A stretch of DNA of 64,000 bases. It comes from Aeromicrobium terrae (GTDB taxonomy: Bacteria; Actinomycetota; Actinomycetes; Propionibacteriales; Nocardioidaceae). How positions within the stretch are numbered: position 1 is the stretch's first letter; each line of letters starts with the position of its first letter. Both the position numbers and the translations under genes were made by a program. Below, piece by piece: positions 1 to 10,025 of this stretch. The DNA is taken from assembly GCF_008039565.1 (NCBI RefSeq), contig NZ_VDUX01000002.1:1-64000 (forward strand), read 5' to 3'. Below the pieces are notes generated by a model. That model saw only the letters and a list, made by a program, of their open reading frames with translations, was not told the DNA's origin and ran no database searches.

Positions 1-127
1 AGACGAAGCTCGCGCAGCAACCTACGGCGCCTGGATCCATCACTACAATCACCATCGACCCCACACCGCTATCGACGGCCTTGTCCCCGCAGCCCGCGTC
101 CACAACCTCACGGGGAAGTACAGCTAG
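1..127 (+). mobile_element. 3' end of an IS481-type transposase, cut by the window edge
   Basis: An open frame runs from base 2 to a TAG at 125-127 and encodes about 41 residues. It includes YGAWIHHYNHHRPHTAIDG and ends in NLTGKYS. The W-x-HHYN-x-HR-x-HTA pattern is the C-terminal end of the DDE integrase core in IS481-family transposases, where the last catalytic Glu lies just upstream. The rest of the element lies outside the window. No obvious terminal inverted repeat follows the stop, and the stop is shared with the next, convergent gene through a CTAG. It may be a decayed insertion. Family assignment is by motif only. Confidence 0.75.
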
Positions 128-1041
128 GCCGCGTCCTTCACGTCCTTGATCGCGTCGTTGAGGGTGTCGATCGCGCCGCCGCTCGGAGCGTTGTCGACGC
201 CCGTCCAGTCCGGCGACGGCAGGACCTGCTCCTCGCTCTTGCCCTGCTGGACGTCGCGGATGGCGGCCACGATCTCGTCGACGTTGTTGGGCACCGCGCG
301 GTTGCAGGCCTTCAGCTCCGACTCCAGCTTCAGCGTCAGGCGCGGCTTGCCCGCGGCGACTGCATCGGCCGTCTTGCCCGACTCGACGGTGCTGTCGGAG
401 AGGTCGGGCACGTTGCCGCAGACGTGATAGACCTGACCGCCGCCGGCCCAGAAGACCTCGTCCTTGCCGAGCAGCTGGATCACGGCCTGCTTCTCCGCGG
501 TGTACTTCTCCACCGACTCCGGGTTGAAGTCGATGCCCAGGACCACGGCGGCCAGCGCGACGACGATGCCGACCGCACCCGCGACCCCCTTCTGGGTCTT
601 GTCCATGTTCTTGTTCAGGAAGATCAGGATGATGATCGGCAGGAACGCGATGATCGGGATGAACGCGCCCAGCTGGTTCTGCACGAAGAAGCGGACCGTG
701 TCGGCCTTGGACGCCGGGTCGTACTCGTTGGCCTTCTTCCAGAGCATCGAGCCGATCACGACGAGGATGCCGTCGATCACGAGCAGGGCGATCAGCAGCG
801 CGAACGCCCATGTCGGGAACCCGTTGGTGGACGTCAGGACGCCCTTGTCGTCGACGGTGGCCTTCTCGGTGAGGATCGAGTCGTTGAGCAGGAGGCCGAA
901 GATCGCGCCGATCTCGACCGCGATGCCGGCCAGCCAGAGCACGATCGCGTAGATGCGCAGCTTCTTGGCCTTGTCCTTCGACTCGGCGGACGCCTTCCAC
1001 GTCCCGGAGTCGCCCACCTCACCATCTCCCGGCTTCGTCAT
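124..1041 (-). CDS. Membrane protein of unknown function (305 aa)
   Basis: I do not recognise the family. The first 30 residues are hydrophilic and Lys-rich. Hydrophobic segments fall near residues 30-50, 78-98, 125-145 and 150-170, so four transmembrane helices are likely. The C-terminal 130 residues are soluble and contain two cysteines (HVCGN and LKACN) that could form a disulfide outside the cell. The ATG at 1041 has a good Shine-Dalgarno sequence (GAGGAGAG) about 5 nt upstream, and a possible -10 (TAGCAT) lies further upstream. Its stop overlaps that of the transposase fragment. It sits alone, with no operon context. Confidence 0.75.
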   Translation of the reverse strand: MTKPGDGEVGDSGTWKASAESKDKAKKLRIYAIVLWLAGIAVEIGAIFGLLLNDSILTEKATVDDKGVLTSTNGFPTWAFALLIALLVIDGILVVIGSMLWKKANEYDPASKADTVRFFVQNQLGAFIPIIAFLPIIILIFLNKNMDKTQKGVAGAVGIVVALAAVVLGIDFNPESVEKYTAEKQAVIQLLGKDEVFWAGGGQVYHVCGNVPDLSDSTVESGKTADAVAAGKPRLTLKLESELKACNRAVPNNVDEIVAAIRDVQQGKSEEQVLPSPDWTGVDNAPSGGAIDTLNDAIKDVKDAA

Positions 1042-1116
1042 GGTGCTCTCCTCGAGGTCGACGACCGACGAGCATGGATGCTACTGCACCGTGCCGCTGT
1101 GTCCAGGGCCCCCGAG

Positions 1117-1509
1117 TCAGGCGCTGATGGCCCCCGCGATCAGTCCGACGACCACCGAGCCGACGAAGGCGTAGCCCGCGTTGATGATCCAGAGTCGGAG
1201 CGGCCGGGAGTCGTAGAGCGCGTTCTGACCCATCACCGCGGCGATCGCCGCGCCGACGCCGACGCCGGTCCAGAAGCCGCACGACGTGCCGCCGTCGTCG
1301 ACGAGCGCCTCGATCACCCCCGAGAGCACGAGCGCCACGACGAACGAGCCGATCAGCAGCTGCGGGCCTGGCGACTGCGGCGGGCCCTCGGCCTGGATAC
1401 CCATGTCGGCCATCCACGGCTTGCGGAACAGGAAGGTGTACCAGATCGCGCCGATGAAGAAGAACGCCATCGCCGCAATGATGACGGCGAGCCAGGAGAA
1501 GTCGTCCAT
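1117..1509 (-). CDS. DUF1761-like membrane protein
   Basis: A 130-residue hydrophobic protein with about four predicted membrane helices. It starts MDDFSWLAVIIAAMAFFFIG and continues with a GAIWYTFLFRKPWM segment, typical of the DUF1761 family. No function is established for that family. The ATG at 1509 is supported by a TACCGT box exactly 6 nt upstream, which predicts a leaderless transcript. It lies downstream of the tRNA pair on the same strand, separated by a strong hairpin, so it is probably an independent unit. Confidence 0.8.
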   Translation of the reverse strand: MDDFSWLAVIIAAMAFFFIGAIWYTFLFRKPWMADMGIQAEGPPQSPGPQLLIGSFVVALVLSGVIEALVDDGGTSCGFWTGVGVGAAIAAVMGQNALYDSRPLRLWIINAGYAFVGSVVVGLIAGAISA

Positions 1510-1515
1510 GGCAGC

Positions 1516-1521
1516 ACGGTA
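1516..1521 (-). promoter_or_regulatory. -10 box (TACCGT) for the leaderless DUF1761 gene
   Basis: TACCGT followed by 6 nt and then ATG. The TANNNT-N6-RTG spacing recurs at many genes here and places the transcription start on or beside the start codon. Confidence 0.6.
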
Positions 1522-1543
1522 GACCGGTCCCCTGTTGAAACGA

Positions 1544-1573
1544 CAGATCCCGGACCCTGAGGTCCGGGATCTG
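1544..1573 (-). terminator. Hairpin terminator after tRNA-Glu
   Basis: A perfect 13-bp stem (CAGATCCCGGACC with its complement) around a 4-nt loop lies 1 nt past the CCA end of tRNA-Glu on the minus strand. Only a weak T-rich stretch (GTCGTTTC) follows, as is common for actinobacterial terminators. It probably ends the tRNA transcript before the DUF1761 promoter. Confidence 0.7.
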
Positions 1574-1574
1574 G

Positions 1575-1650
1575 TGGTAGCCCCGACGGGATTCGAACCC
1601 GCGCTACCGCCTTGAGAGGGCGGCGTGCTAGGCCGCTACACAACGGGGCC
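1575..1650 (-). tRNA. tRNA-Glu (anticodon CTC)
   Basis: On the minus strand the 76-nt sequence folds as a cloverleaf. The acceptor GGCCCCG pairs with CGGGGCT (one G:T at the end). The anticodon stem CCGCC/GGCGG closes the loop CTCTCAA, giving anticodon CTC for GAG codons. The T arm has GCGGG-TTCGAAT-CCCGT. The CCA end is encoded (TGG at 1575-1577 on the plus strand). It is the substrate of the neighbouring GltX. Confidence 0.95.
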
Positions 1651-1727
1651 AGGTGGTCTGGAAGACCGGGTGAAACCGTACCAGAGCGCGTCAGGGAAAC
1701 TGCTGCTGACCTGCTCGGAAGGCTTCG

Positions 1728-1799
1728 CTGGGGTACTAGGACTCGAACCTAGAATGGCGGTACCAGAAACCGCTGTGTTGCCAATTACACCATACCCCA
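1728..1799 (-). tRNA. tRNA-Gln (anticodon CTG)
   Basis: A 72-nt cloverleaf on the minus strand. The acceptor TGGGGTA pairs with TACCCCA. The anticodon stem GCGGT/ACCGC surrounds TTCTGGT, giving anticodon CTG for CAG codons. The T arm TAGG-TTCGAGT-CCTA is intact. CCA is not encoded, unlike in the adjacent tRNA-Glu. The order gltX, tRNA-Gln, tRNA-Glu on one strand fits a lineage in which GltX charges both tRNAs and GatCAB corrects Glu-tRNA-Gln; that is family knowledge and is not shown here. Confidence 0.95.
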
Positions 1800-1867
1800 C
1801 AGGCTCCGGGCGTCCCCCGGACCGAGTGATGACTCTACCCGACGGGCCCCCGCCGCTCACAATCGGC

Positions 1868-3349
1868 TCAGGCCAGGACGGCGGCCAGACGGGCGAGGGT
1901 CGAGGGCCGCCCGAGCAGCTCCAGCGACTCGAACAGCGGCGGTGAGATCCGGCTGCCCGTCACAGCCACACGGACCGGGCCGAACGCCAGCCGCGGCTTG
2001 AGCCCGAGGCCCTCGACCAGGGCGAGGCGGAGGGCCTCCTCGATGGCCGGGGTGGTCCACTCCCCCACGTCGGCGAGGGCGTCGTGCGCCGCGCGGACGA
2101 CGCCGAGACCGGCCTCGTCGAGCTGCTTCTCGCGGTCGGCCTCGTCGATCGTGAGCTCGTCGTCGGTGACGAACAGGAAGCGCAGCATGTCGACGGCCTC
2201 GGTGAGCAGGCCCATGCGCTCGTGCACCAGCGGCACGGCCGCGGCCAGGAGATCGGTCTGCTCCGCGGTGGGCTCGGCGTCGACGAGCCCGGCGGCCTGG
2301 AAGTACGGCACGAGGCGGCCCTGGAGGTCCTCGGCGCACAGCATGCGGACGTGATCGCCGTTGATCGCCTCGCACTTCTTCAGGTCGAAGCGGGCCGGGT
2401 TCGGGTTGACGCGGCCGATCTCGAACGCCTCCACCATCTCGGCGAGCGTGAAGACGTCACGGTCCTCCGCGATGGACCAGCCGAGCAGCGCGAGGTAGTT
2501 GAGCAGGCCCTCGGGCAGGAATCCCTGGTCGCGGTAGCCGAGCAGGTTCGACTCGGGATCGCGCTTGGACAACTTGCGGTTGCCGGCGCCCATCACGTAC
2601 GGGAAGTGGCCGAACTCCGGCGTGGAGCCGTCGCCGACGCCGATCTCGGCGAACGCCTCGTACAGCGCGATCTGGCGCGGCGTGGAGCTGAGCAGGTCCT
2701 CGCCGCGCAGCACGTGGGTGATGCCCATCAGCGCGTCGTCGGTGGGGTTGGTCAGCGTGTAGAGCGGCTGCCCGTTGGCGCGGACGATCACGAAGTCCTG
2801 CACGTTCTCGGCGCCGAACGTGATGTCGCCGCGCACTAGGTCGGTGAACGTCCAGTCCTTCGCCGGCATCTTGAACCGGATGACGGGCTCACGACCCTCG
2901 GCCTCGTAGGCGGCCTGCTGCTCGGGCGTGAGGTCGCGGTGCAGGCCGTCGTACCCGCTCGGCCTGCCCGCGGCGCGTGCGGCGTTGCGACGCTCCTCGA
3001 GCTCCTCGGCGGTGTCGTAGGCCTTGTAGGCGAAGCCGGCGTCGAGGAGGCGCTGGGCGACGTCGGCGTAGATGTCCATCCGCTCGCTCTGGCGGTACGG
3101 GCCGTTGGGGCCGCCGACCTCGACGCCCTCGTCCCAGTCGAGGCCGAGCCAGCGCATGACGTCGACGAGCAGGTCGTACGACTCCTGGGAGTCGCGGCTG
3201 GCGTCGGTGTCCTCGATGCGGAACACGAACCGGCCGCCGTGGTGGCGGGCGAACGCCCAGCTGAACAGTGCGGTGCGCGCCATGCCGACGTGCGGGTTGC
3301 CCGTGGGGGACGGGCAGAAGCGGGCGACGACGGGCTTGGTGTCAGTCAC
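1868..3349 (-). CDS. gltX: Glutamyl-tRNA synthetase
   Basis: A class I aminoacyl-tRNA synthetase that attaches glutamate to tRNA-Glu in the cytoplasm and, in actinobacteria lacking GlnRS, usually also to tRNA-Gln. The HIGH-type motif is [14 protein letters not shown] (residues 13-26). The KMSKS-type loop is KLSKRD (259-264). [12 protein letters not shown] near residue 43 is typical of the Glu-binding region. At 493 residues it has the normal bacterial length. Its ATG overlaps the end of the FAH-family gene by 8 nt, so it is the second gene of a two-gene operon, and the two tRNAs follow it. Confidence 0.97.
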   Translation of the reverse strand: MTDTKPVVARFCPSPTGNPHVGMARTALFSWAFARHHGGRFVFRIEDTDASRDSQESYDLLVDVMRWLGLDWDEGVEVGGPNGPYRQSERMDIYADVAQRLLDAGFAYKAYDTAEELEERRNAARAAGRPSGYDGLHRDLTPEQQAAYEAEGREPVIRFKMPAKDWTFTDLVRGDITFGAENVQDFVIVRANGQPLYTLTNPTDDALMGITHVLRGEDLLSSTPRQIALYEAFAEIGVGDGSTPEFGHFPYVMGAGNRKLSKRDPESNLLGYRDQGFLPEGLLNYLALLGWSIAEDRDVFTLAEMVEAFEIGRVNPNPARFDLKKCEAINGDHVRMLCAEDLQGRLVPYFQAAGLVDAEPTAEQTDLLAAAVPLVHERMGLLTEAVDMLRFLFVTDDELTIDEADREKQLDEAGLGVVRAAHDALADVGEWTTPAIEEALRLALVEGLGLKPRLAFGPVRVAVTGSRISPPLFESLELLGRPSTLARLAAVLA

Positions 3350-4121
3350 GCGCCATCACCCGGTTGGTGAGCGTGCCGATGCCCTCGACGGTGACGCTGA
3401 CGGTGTCGCCGACCTCCATCGGGCCGACGCCGTCGGGCGTGCCGGTGAGGATGACGTCGCCGGGCAGGAGCGTCATGAAGCTGGAGACGTAGGCGATGAC
3501 GTCGGCGACGGAGAAGACCATGTCCGACGTGCGGCCGTCCTGCATAGTGTCACCGTTCAGCTCGGTCGTCACCCGGACGTTCGAGGTGTCGAGGTCCGTC
3601 TCGACCCACGGGCCGAGCGGGCAGAACGTGTCGAAGCCCTTGGCCCGCGCCCACTGACCGTCCTTGGCCTGCAGGTCACGCGCGGTGACGTCGTTGGCGA
3701 CGGTGTAGCCGAAGATCACCTTGGGGGCGTCCTCGACCGAGATGTCGCGACAGATACGGCCGATGACGACGGCGAGCTCGCCCTCGTAGTGCACGTCCTC
3801 GCTCTGCTCGGGGTAGAAGATCGTCTCCTGCGGGCCGATGACGCTGGTGTTGGGCTTGAGGAAGATCAGCGGCTCCGCCGGCACCTCGCCACCCATCTCG
3901 GCGGCGTGCTTGGCGTAGTTCTTGCCGACGCAGACGACCTTGCTCCGCGGGATCACGGGAGCCAGCAGCCGCACGTCGTCGAGCGGGACCTTCTGGCCCG
4001 TCAGCTCAAACCCCGCGTAGAGCGGGTCGCCCTTCAGGACGGCGATCGTGGCCACTCCGTCGTCGTCGCCGATGACACCGAATCGGGGGTCGTCGTCCCC
4101 CGCGAACCTGGCTACACGCAC
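3342..4121 (-). CDS. Fumarylacetoacetate hydrolase family protein
   Basis: A 259-residue FAH-fold enzyme. Members cleave or isomerise acylpyruvate-type 2-oxo acids using Mg2+ or Mn2+. The metal-binding segments are visible as [26 protein letters not shown] and [10 protein letters not shown]. The true substrate cannot be read from the sequence; housecleaning of acylpyruvates or oxaloacetate is possible. A FAH gene directly upstream of gltX is a familiar actinobacterial arrangement. The GTG at 4121 is chosen because TAGTCT lies exactly 6 nt upstream, predicting a leaderless mRNA for this gene and gltX. Confidence 0.9.
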   Translation of the reverse strand: MRVARFAGDDDPRFGVIGDDDGVATIAVLKGDPLYAGFELTGQKVPLDDVRLLAPVIPRSKVVCVGKNYAKHAAEMGGEVPAEPLIFLKPNTSVIGPQETIFYPEQSEDVHYEGELAVVIGRICRDISVEDAPKVIFGYTVANDVTARDLQAKDGQWARAKGFDTFCPLGPWVETDLDTSNVRVTTELNGDTMQDGRTSDMVFSVADVIAYVSSFMTLLPGDVILTGTPDGVGPMEVGDTVSVTVEGIGTLTNRVMARD

Positions 4122-4127
4122 GGTCCG

Positions 4128-4133
4128 AGACTA
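4128..4133 (-). promoter_or_regulatory. -10 box (TAGTCT) of the FAH-gltX operon
   Basis: TAGTCT on the minus strand, 6 nt before the GTG of the FAH-family gene. It fits a leaderless transcript that carries FAH and gltX. Confidence 0.6.
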
Positions 4134-4167
4134 TCCGGCACGTGAGTGGCCGGATGAGCCGGTGAGG

Positions 4168-4998
4168 TCACCGCGTGGCCAGCTCCATGTGGCACATCGC
4201 ACCGGCGACCATGCCGGCGGCCGCGGCGGTCATGATCGAGGCCATCGGCGGCGACGCGGCGGCGTGAGCCATGTCGCCGGCCGCGAAGACTCCCGGCAGG
4301 CTGGTGTGGCCGGTCGCGTCAATCTCCACGGCCCCGGACGGCAGGAGGTCGAGGCCGAGCTGCTCGGCGAATGGCGCCGCCTGGGCGACCTGGGTCGCGA
4401 CGAACATGCCGCCGGCCTCGATCACGGTCTCGTCGGCGCGGTGCACGCGCAGGCCCGGCGACGTGCGCTCGACACGAACGACGTCCTCCTGAGCCATCGT
4501 GACGAGCTCGCCCACGATGCCGGCCAGCAGACCGGACAGGTGCTCACTCTGCTGGCTCTCCCCCAGCAGGACGACGCGCTGGCCCGCGAACTCGTGTCCG
4601 TGGCAGAACGGGCAGTGCGCGATCTCGCGTCCCCAGGCCTCCTGGACGCCCGGGACGTCCGGCAGGGTGTCGCGGACGCCGGTGGCCAGCACGAGGGTCC
4701 GGGCCGAGACGTCCTCGGCGCCGAGGACGGCCTCGAAGCCCTCCTCCGTCTGACGCACGGTGTCGACCCGCCCTTCACGGAGCGACACGGTCGCGTACGC
4801 GGCGACGTCCTTGCGAGCGAGCGCCCGCAGCTCGGCCGGATCCCTGCCGTCGTGGGTGATGAAGTTCTGCAGGTGCTCCACCGTCGCGTTGCGGTACTCG
4901 CCGGAGTCGAGGAGCAGGACGTCGCGGTGCATGCGGCCCAGGGTGAGGGCGGCCTGCAGGCCGGCGGGCCCGCCGCCGATGACGAGGGTGTCGTGCAT
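4168..4998 (-). CDS. Thioredoxin-reductase-like FAD/NAD(P) oxidoreductase (CPFC)
   Basis: A 276-residue flavoprotein of the thioredoxin reductase fold. The FAD motif GGGPAG is at residues 8-13, a redox-type CPFC pair is at 129-132 where TrxB has CATC, and the late FAD motif reads VFAAGDMA. The usual NADPH-site GGGDSA is replaced by GESQQS, so pyridine nucleotide use is uncertain. It has no thioredoxin neighbour. The internal ATG at 4998 is preferred over an upstream GTG because the FAD fold begins there and AAGGAG lies 6 nt upstream. It is divergent from the MerR gene and probably controlled by it. Small thiols or xenobiotics are conceivable substrates. Confidence 0.85.
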   Translation of the reverse strand: MHDTLVIGGGPAGLQAALTLGRMHRDVLLLDSGEYRNATVEHLQNFITHDGRDPAELRALARKDVAAYATVSLREGRVDTVRQTEEGFEAVLGAEDVSARTLVLATGVRDTLPDVPGVQEAWGREIAHCPFCHGHEFAGQRVVLLGESQQSEHLSGLLAGIVGELVTMAQEDVVRVERTSPGLRVHRADETVIEAGGMFVATQVAQAAPFAEQLGLDLLPSGAVEIDATGHTSLPGVFAAGDMAHAAASPPMASIMTAAAAGMVAGAMCHMELATR

Positions 4999-5031
4999 GA
5001 GGATCTCCTTCGCTGATTGCGTTCTGCGACC

Positions 5032-5062
5032 AGCGTGTGAGTTCATGTCGACATGAAGTCAA
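5032..5062 (-). promoter_or_regulatory. MerR-type promoter with palindromic operator in the spacer
   Basis: On the minus strand TTGACT (5057-5062) and CACGCT (5032-5037) are separated by 19 bp, the over-long spacing that MerR regulators untwist. A perfect 16-bp palindrome TTCATGTCGACATGAA (5042-5057) fills the upstream part of the spacer. Transcription would begin near 5025 and give a leader of about 26 nt containing the AAGGAG of the oxidoreductase gene. The palindrome also covers the merR start codon, so the regulator could repress itself. Geometry is seen directly; binding is inferred. Confidence 0.6.
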
Positions 5063-5490
5063 GTCTGCGCTCGATCGGCGACACCGCGGCTCGCTTCGGC
5101 CTGAAGACCAACGTGCTGCGCCACTGGGAGGACGTCGGGCTCCTGAAACCCGAGCGGGACGGCGCCGGCCGCCGCCGCTACGGCGACGACGATCTCGTGC
5201 GCATCGCCGTCATCCTGCGCAGCAAGGCCGCCGGGATGAGCCTGGAGCAGATCGCCGTGCTCCTCGACGACGACCACGGACCACAGCGCCACCGGGTCCT
5301 GCAGGAGCACATCGCCGAGCTCGACCGGCGGATGGAGGAGATGCGGCGCTCCCGTGCCATGACCCTTCACGCCTTCAAGTGCGAGGCGCACGACATCACA
5401 CGCTGTCCGCACTTCCGCGCCATGGTCACCGACGTGCTCGACGGCAGCGGCACCTGGAGGTCGATGGAGCCGAGTCAGGCCTTGCCGTAG
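5053..5490 (+). CDS. MerR family transcriptional regulator
   Basis: A 145-residue regulator. The N-terminal winged helix-turn-helix ([24 protein letters not shown], residues 7-30, then [12 protein letters not shown]) is typical of MerR. A dimerisation helix follows near residues 75-105. The C-terminal tail carries two cysteines with histidines ([12 protein letters not shown], about residues 117-128), a plausible metal or thiol sensor. It is divergent from the CPFC oxidoreductase and its start codon lies inside the candidate operator. The last 16 nt overlap the convergent uppS gene. Confidence 0.9.
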   Translation: MKSSLRSIGDTAARFGLKTNVLRHWEDVGLLKPERDGAGRRRYGDDDLVRIAVILRSKAAGMSLEQIAVLLDDDHGPQRHRVLQEHIAELDRRMEEMRRSRAMTLHAFKCEAHDITRCPHFRAMVTDVLDGSGTWRSMEPSQALP

Positions 5491-6242
5491 CGACGGGTGC
5501 GGCGGGCGTACTCCTCGATCGCGGCCCACAGCGCCAGGCGGTCGACGTCGGGCCAGGCGACGTCGGAGAACACCATCTCGGCGTACGCCGACTGCCACAG
5601 CAGGAAGTTGCTGGTGCGCTGCTCCCCCGACGTGCGCCAGAACAGGTCGACGTCGGGCATGTCGGGCTCGTCGAGGTACCGGGTGAACGTGCGCTCGGTG
5701 ACCCGATCGGGGTCGACCCGGCCGGCCTTGACGTCGCGGGCCAGCGCCGCCGCCGCGTCGGCGATCTCGGCGCGGCCTCCGTAGTTGACGCACATCGTGA
5801 GGGTGAGGACGTCGTTGTGCCGGGTCATCTCCTCGGCGACCTCGAGCTCCTTGATGACGCTGCGCCACAGTCGCGGGCGCCGGCCGGCCCACCGGACCCG
5901 GACGCCGAGCTCGTGCATCTGGTCGCGGCGCCGGCGGATGACGTCACGGTTGAAGCCCATCAGGAACCGCACCTCGTCGGGCGAGCGCTTCCAGTTCTCG
6001 GTGGAGAACGCGTACGCCGACACCGCCTTCACGCCGACCTCGATGGCGCCCTCGACGACGTCGAACAGCGCCGCCTCGCCCATCTCGTGGCCGGCGGTGC
6101 GCGGCAGGCCACGCGCCTTGGCCCAGCGGCCGTTGCCATCCATGACAATGGCGACGTGCCCCGGCACGGCGTCGGCGGGCAGGCGCGGTGGCGTGGCGCC
6201 GCTGGGGTGCGGCGTGGGCCGGCGTGGGGTGCGACCAGCCAT
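5475..6242 (-). CDS. uppS: Undecaprenyl/polyprenyl diphosphate synthase (cis-prenyltransferase)
   Basis: Condenses isopentenyl diphosphate units into the long Z-polyprenyl carrier for peptidoglycan and other wall polymers. The catalytic Asp sits in [17 protein letters not shown] (residues 29-45, Asp35). [12 protein letters not shown] and [20 protein letters not shown] are further signature blocks. At 255 residues it is of normal length. Chain length (C50 or C55) cannot be told from the sequence. The ATG overlaps the recO stop by 1 nt (TGATG), so it is translationally coupled to recO. Confidence 0.95.
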   Translation of the reverse strand: MAGRTPRRPTPHPSGATPPRLPADAVPGHVAIVMDGNGRWAKARGLPRTAGHEMGEAALFDVVEGAIEVGVKAVSAYAFSTENWKRSPDEVRFLMGFNRDVIRRRRDQMHELGVRVRWAGRRPRLWRSVIKELEVAEEMTRHNDVLTLTMCVNYGGRAEIADAAAALARDVKAGRVDPDRVTERTFTRYLDEPDMPDVDLFWRTSGEQRTSNFLLWQSAYAEMVFSDVAWPDVDRLALWAAIEEYARRTRRYGKA

Positions 6243-6970
6243 CAGCGGTCGACGTGGCTGAGCGAGCGCAGCCCGCGCTCGAGGTGCCAGGACAGGTAGG
6301 CGGCGACGATGCTGCCGGCCTCGCGACGGGACCGGTCGTCGGCGAGCGCGGCGTTCTCCCAGTCGCCGCTCAGCAGCGCGGCGAGCAGGGCCACCGTGGG
6401 CGGCGACGGGGCCGCCGAGCCGGGCATCCGGCAGGTGGAGCAGAGCATGCCGCCGGACGCGGCGTGGAAGTCGCGATGCGGGCCCTCGGCGCCACAGCGG
6501 GCGCAGGCGTCGAACGTGGGCGCGTAGCCGGCGATGGCCAGGGCGCGCAGCTGATACGAGTCGAGCAGCAGGCTCGGCGTCTGGCGCTGTTCCGACAGCG
6601 CGCGCAGGGCGCCGACGAGCAGCTGGAGCTGCTGGACGGCCGGCTCGCCGTCCTCGCTGACCATCCGCTCGGCGGTCTCGAGCATCGCGGTGCCGGCGGT
6701 GTAGGCGGCGTAGTCGCCGCCGAGGTCGCGCGCGAACGGGGCGATGGTCTCGACCTGCGTGATGACGTCCAGCGTCCGCCCCTCGGCGAGCTGGAGGTCG
6801 ACGTACATGAACGGCTCGAGCCGTCCGCCGAACTTCGACGTGGTCTTGCGGATGCCCTTGGCGGCCGCGCGGACCAGCCCGCGCTCGCGGGTGAGCAGGG
6901 TGATGATGCGGTCGGCCTCGCCCAGCTTGTGGGTGCGCAGCACGACACCGCTGTCCCTGTAGAGGCTCAC
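6242..6970 (-). CDS. recO: DNA repair protein RecO
   Basis: Recombination mediator that helps RecA load on SSB-coated DNA in the RecFOR pathway. The N-terminal OB fold begins with the family signature [22 protein letters not shown] zinc-type pair of CxxC motifs (CARCGAEG and CSTC) follows around residues 155-180. The GTG at 6970 is preferred over the GTG at 6997 because homologues start at this point and CAGAAT lies 6 nt upstream, a leaderless-type arrangement. It is the first gene of a recO-uppS unit and divergent from the DUF3052 gene. Confidence 0.93.
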   Translation of the reverse strand: MSLYRDSGVVLRTHKLGEADRIITLLTRERGLVRAAAKGIRKTTSKFGGRLEPFMYVDLQLAEGRTLDVITQVETIAPFARDLGGDYAAYTAGTAMLETAERMVSEDGEPAVQQLQLLVGALRALSEQRQTPSLLLDSYQLRALAIAGYAPTFDACARCGAEGPHRDFHAASGGMLCSTCRMPGSAAPSPPTVALLAALLSGDWENAALADDRSRREAGSIVAAYLSWHLERGLRSLSHVDR

Positions 6971-7006
6971 CCGACCATTCTGCCGCCTGCCACCCACGAA
7001 CAGCCG

Positions 7007-7012
7007 TATCGT
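7007..7012 (+). promoter_or_regulatory. -10 box (TATCGT) of the leaderless DUF3052 gene
   Basis: TATCGT, then 6 nt, then the ATG at 7019. The divergent recO box (CAGAAT) lies about 35 bp away on the other strand. Confidence 0.6.
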
Positions 7013-7018
7013 CGGCGC

Positions 7019-7417
7019 ATGGCGGACGCCGGGTACTCAGGGACGCCGCAGCTGAAGAAGCTCGGCATCAAGGCCGGCATGCGGCTGTGCGTCCACGGCG
7101 CCGATCCGGACTGGCACTTCGACGGACCGCACGAGGCCACGCACGTGGCCGGTGGGCCGTGCGACGTCCTGGTGGTGTTCGTCCGCGCAGCATCGGAGCT
7201 CGACGCCATGCCCGGCTGGGGCGAGCAGATCTTTCCCGCCGGCGCCTGCTGGGTGGCGTGGCCGCGCAAGGCCGCGGGTCACGTCAGCGACGTCGACGAG
7301 AACGCCATCCGGGACGCCGCCCTCGAGCTCGGCATGGTGGACGTGAAGGTCGCCGCGATCGACGAGGACTGGTCCGGTCTCAAGATCGTCTGGCGCAAGG
7401 AGAACCGCGTCCGCTAG
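7019..7417 (+). CDS. DUF3052 family protein
   Basis: A 132-residue soluble protein that starts [20 protein letters not shown]. The C-terminal part has the [20 protein letters not shown] and [13 protein letters not shown] blocks seen in DUF3052 proteins. No activity is known for the family. The ATG at 7019 is fixed by the TATCGT box 6 nt upstream. Its TAG stop shares a CTAG with the stop of the convergent VOC gene. Confidence 0.82.
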   Translation: MADAGYSGTPQLKKLGIKAGMRLCVHGADPDWHFDGPHEATHVAGGPCDVLVVFVRAASELDAMPGWGEQIFPAGACWVAWPRKAAGHVSDVDENAIRDAALELGMVDVKVAAIDEDWSGLKIVWRKENRVR

Positions 7418-7847
7418 TCGAGGCAGAACTCGTTGCCCTCCGGGTCGTGCATCGTGATGAAGCCGGTCTCGAGCGGCGGGGCGGGCTCGATCCGGTAGGC
7501 GCGGGTGGCGCCGAGAGCCTCGAGGCGGGTGCACTCGGTCTCGAGGGCGGCCATCCGCTCGTCACCCTGGAGCCCGGGCGCAGCGCGGACGTCGAGGTGC
7601 ACCCGGTTCTTGGCGGTCTTGCCCTCGGGGACGCGCTGGAAGAACACGCGCGGCCCGCCGCCGTCGGTGGGCAGGATCGCCGAGCGGCTGTTCCACTCCT
7701 CGCGCGGGACGCCGAACGCCTCGAGCGCGGCGTCCCAGGACTCGAAGTCGCCCGGCGGCGGCTGGAGGTGGTAACCGAGCACCTCCGCCCAGAACGCGGC
7801 CAGCGCGGCGGGATCGGCACAGTCGAAGGTCACCTGGATCTCTCGGG

Positions 7848-7851
<4 letters not shown>
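7414..7851 (-). CDS. VOC (glyoxalase/bleomycin-resistance fold) family protein
   Basis: A 145-residue protein with two beta-alpha-beta-beta-beta halves. Family marks are VTFDCADPAALAAFWAEVLGY at the N terminus and [15 protein letters not shown] at the C terminus, where the Glu is often a metal ligand. The substrate is unknown. Its ATG overlaps the stop of the E1 gene by 4 nt (ATGA), so it is the last gene of the lysine-type operon and is likely cotranslated. Whether it takes part in that pathway is open, since such proteins are common orphan genes. Confidence 0.85.
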
Positions 7852-10016
<2,165 letters not shown>

Positions 10017-10025
10017 CGCACGGCC

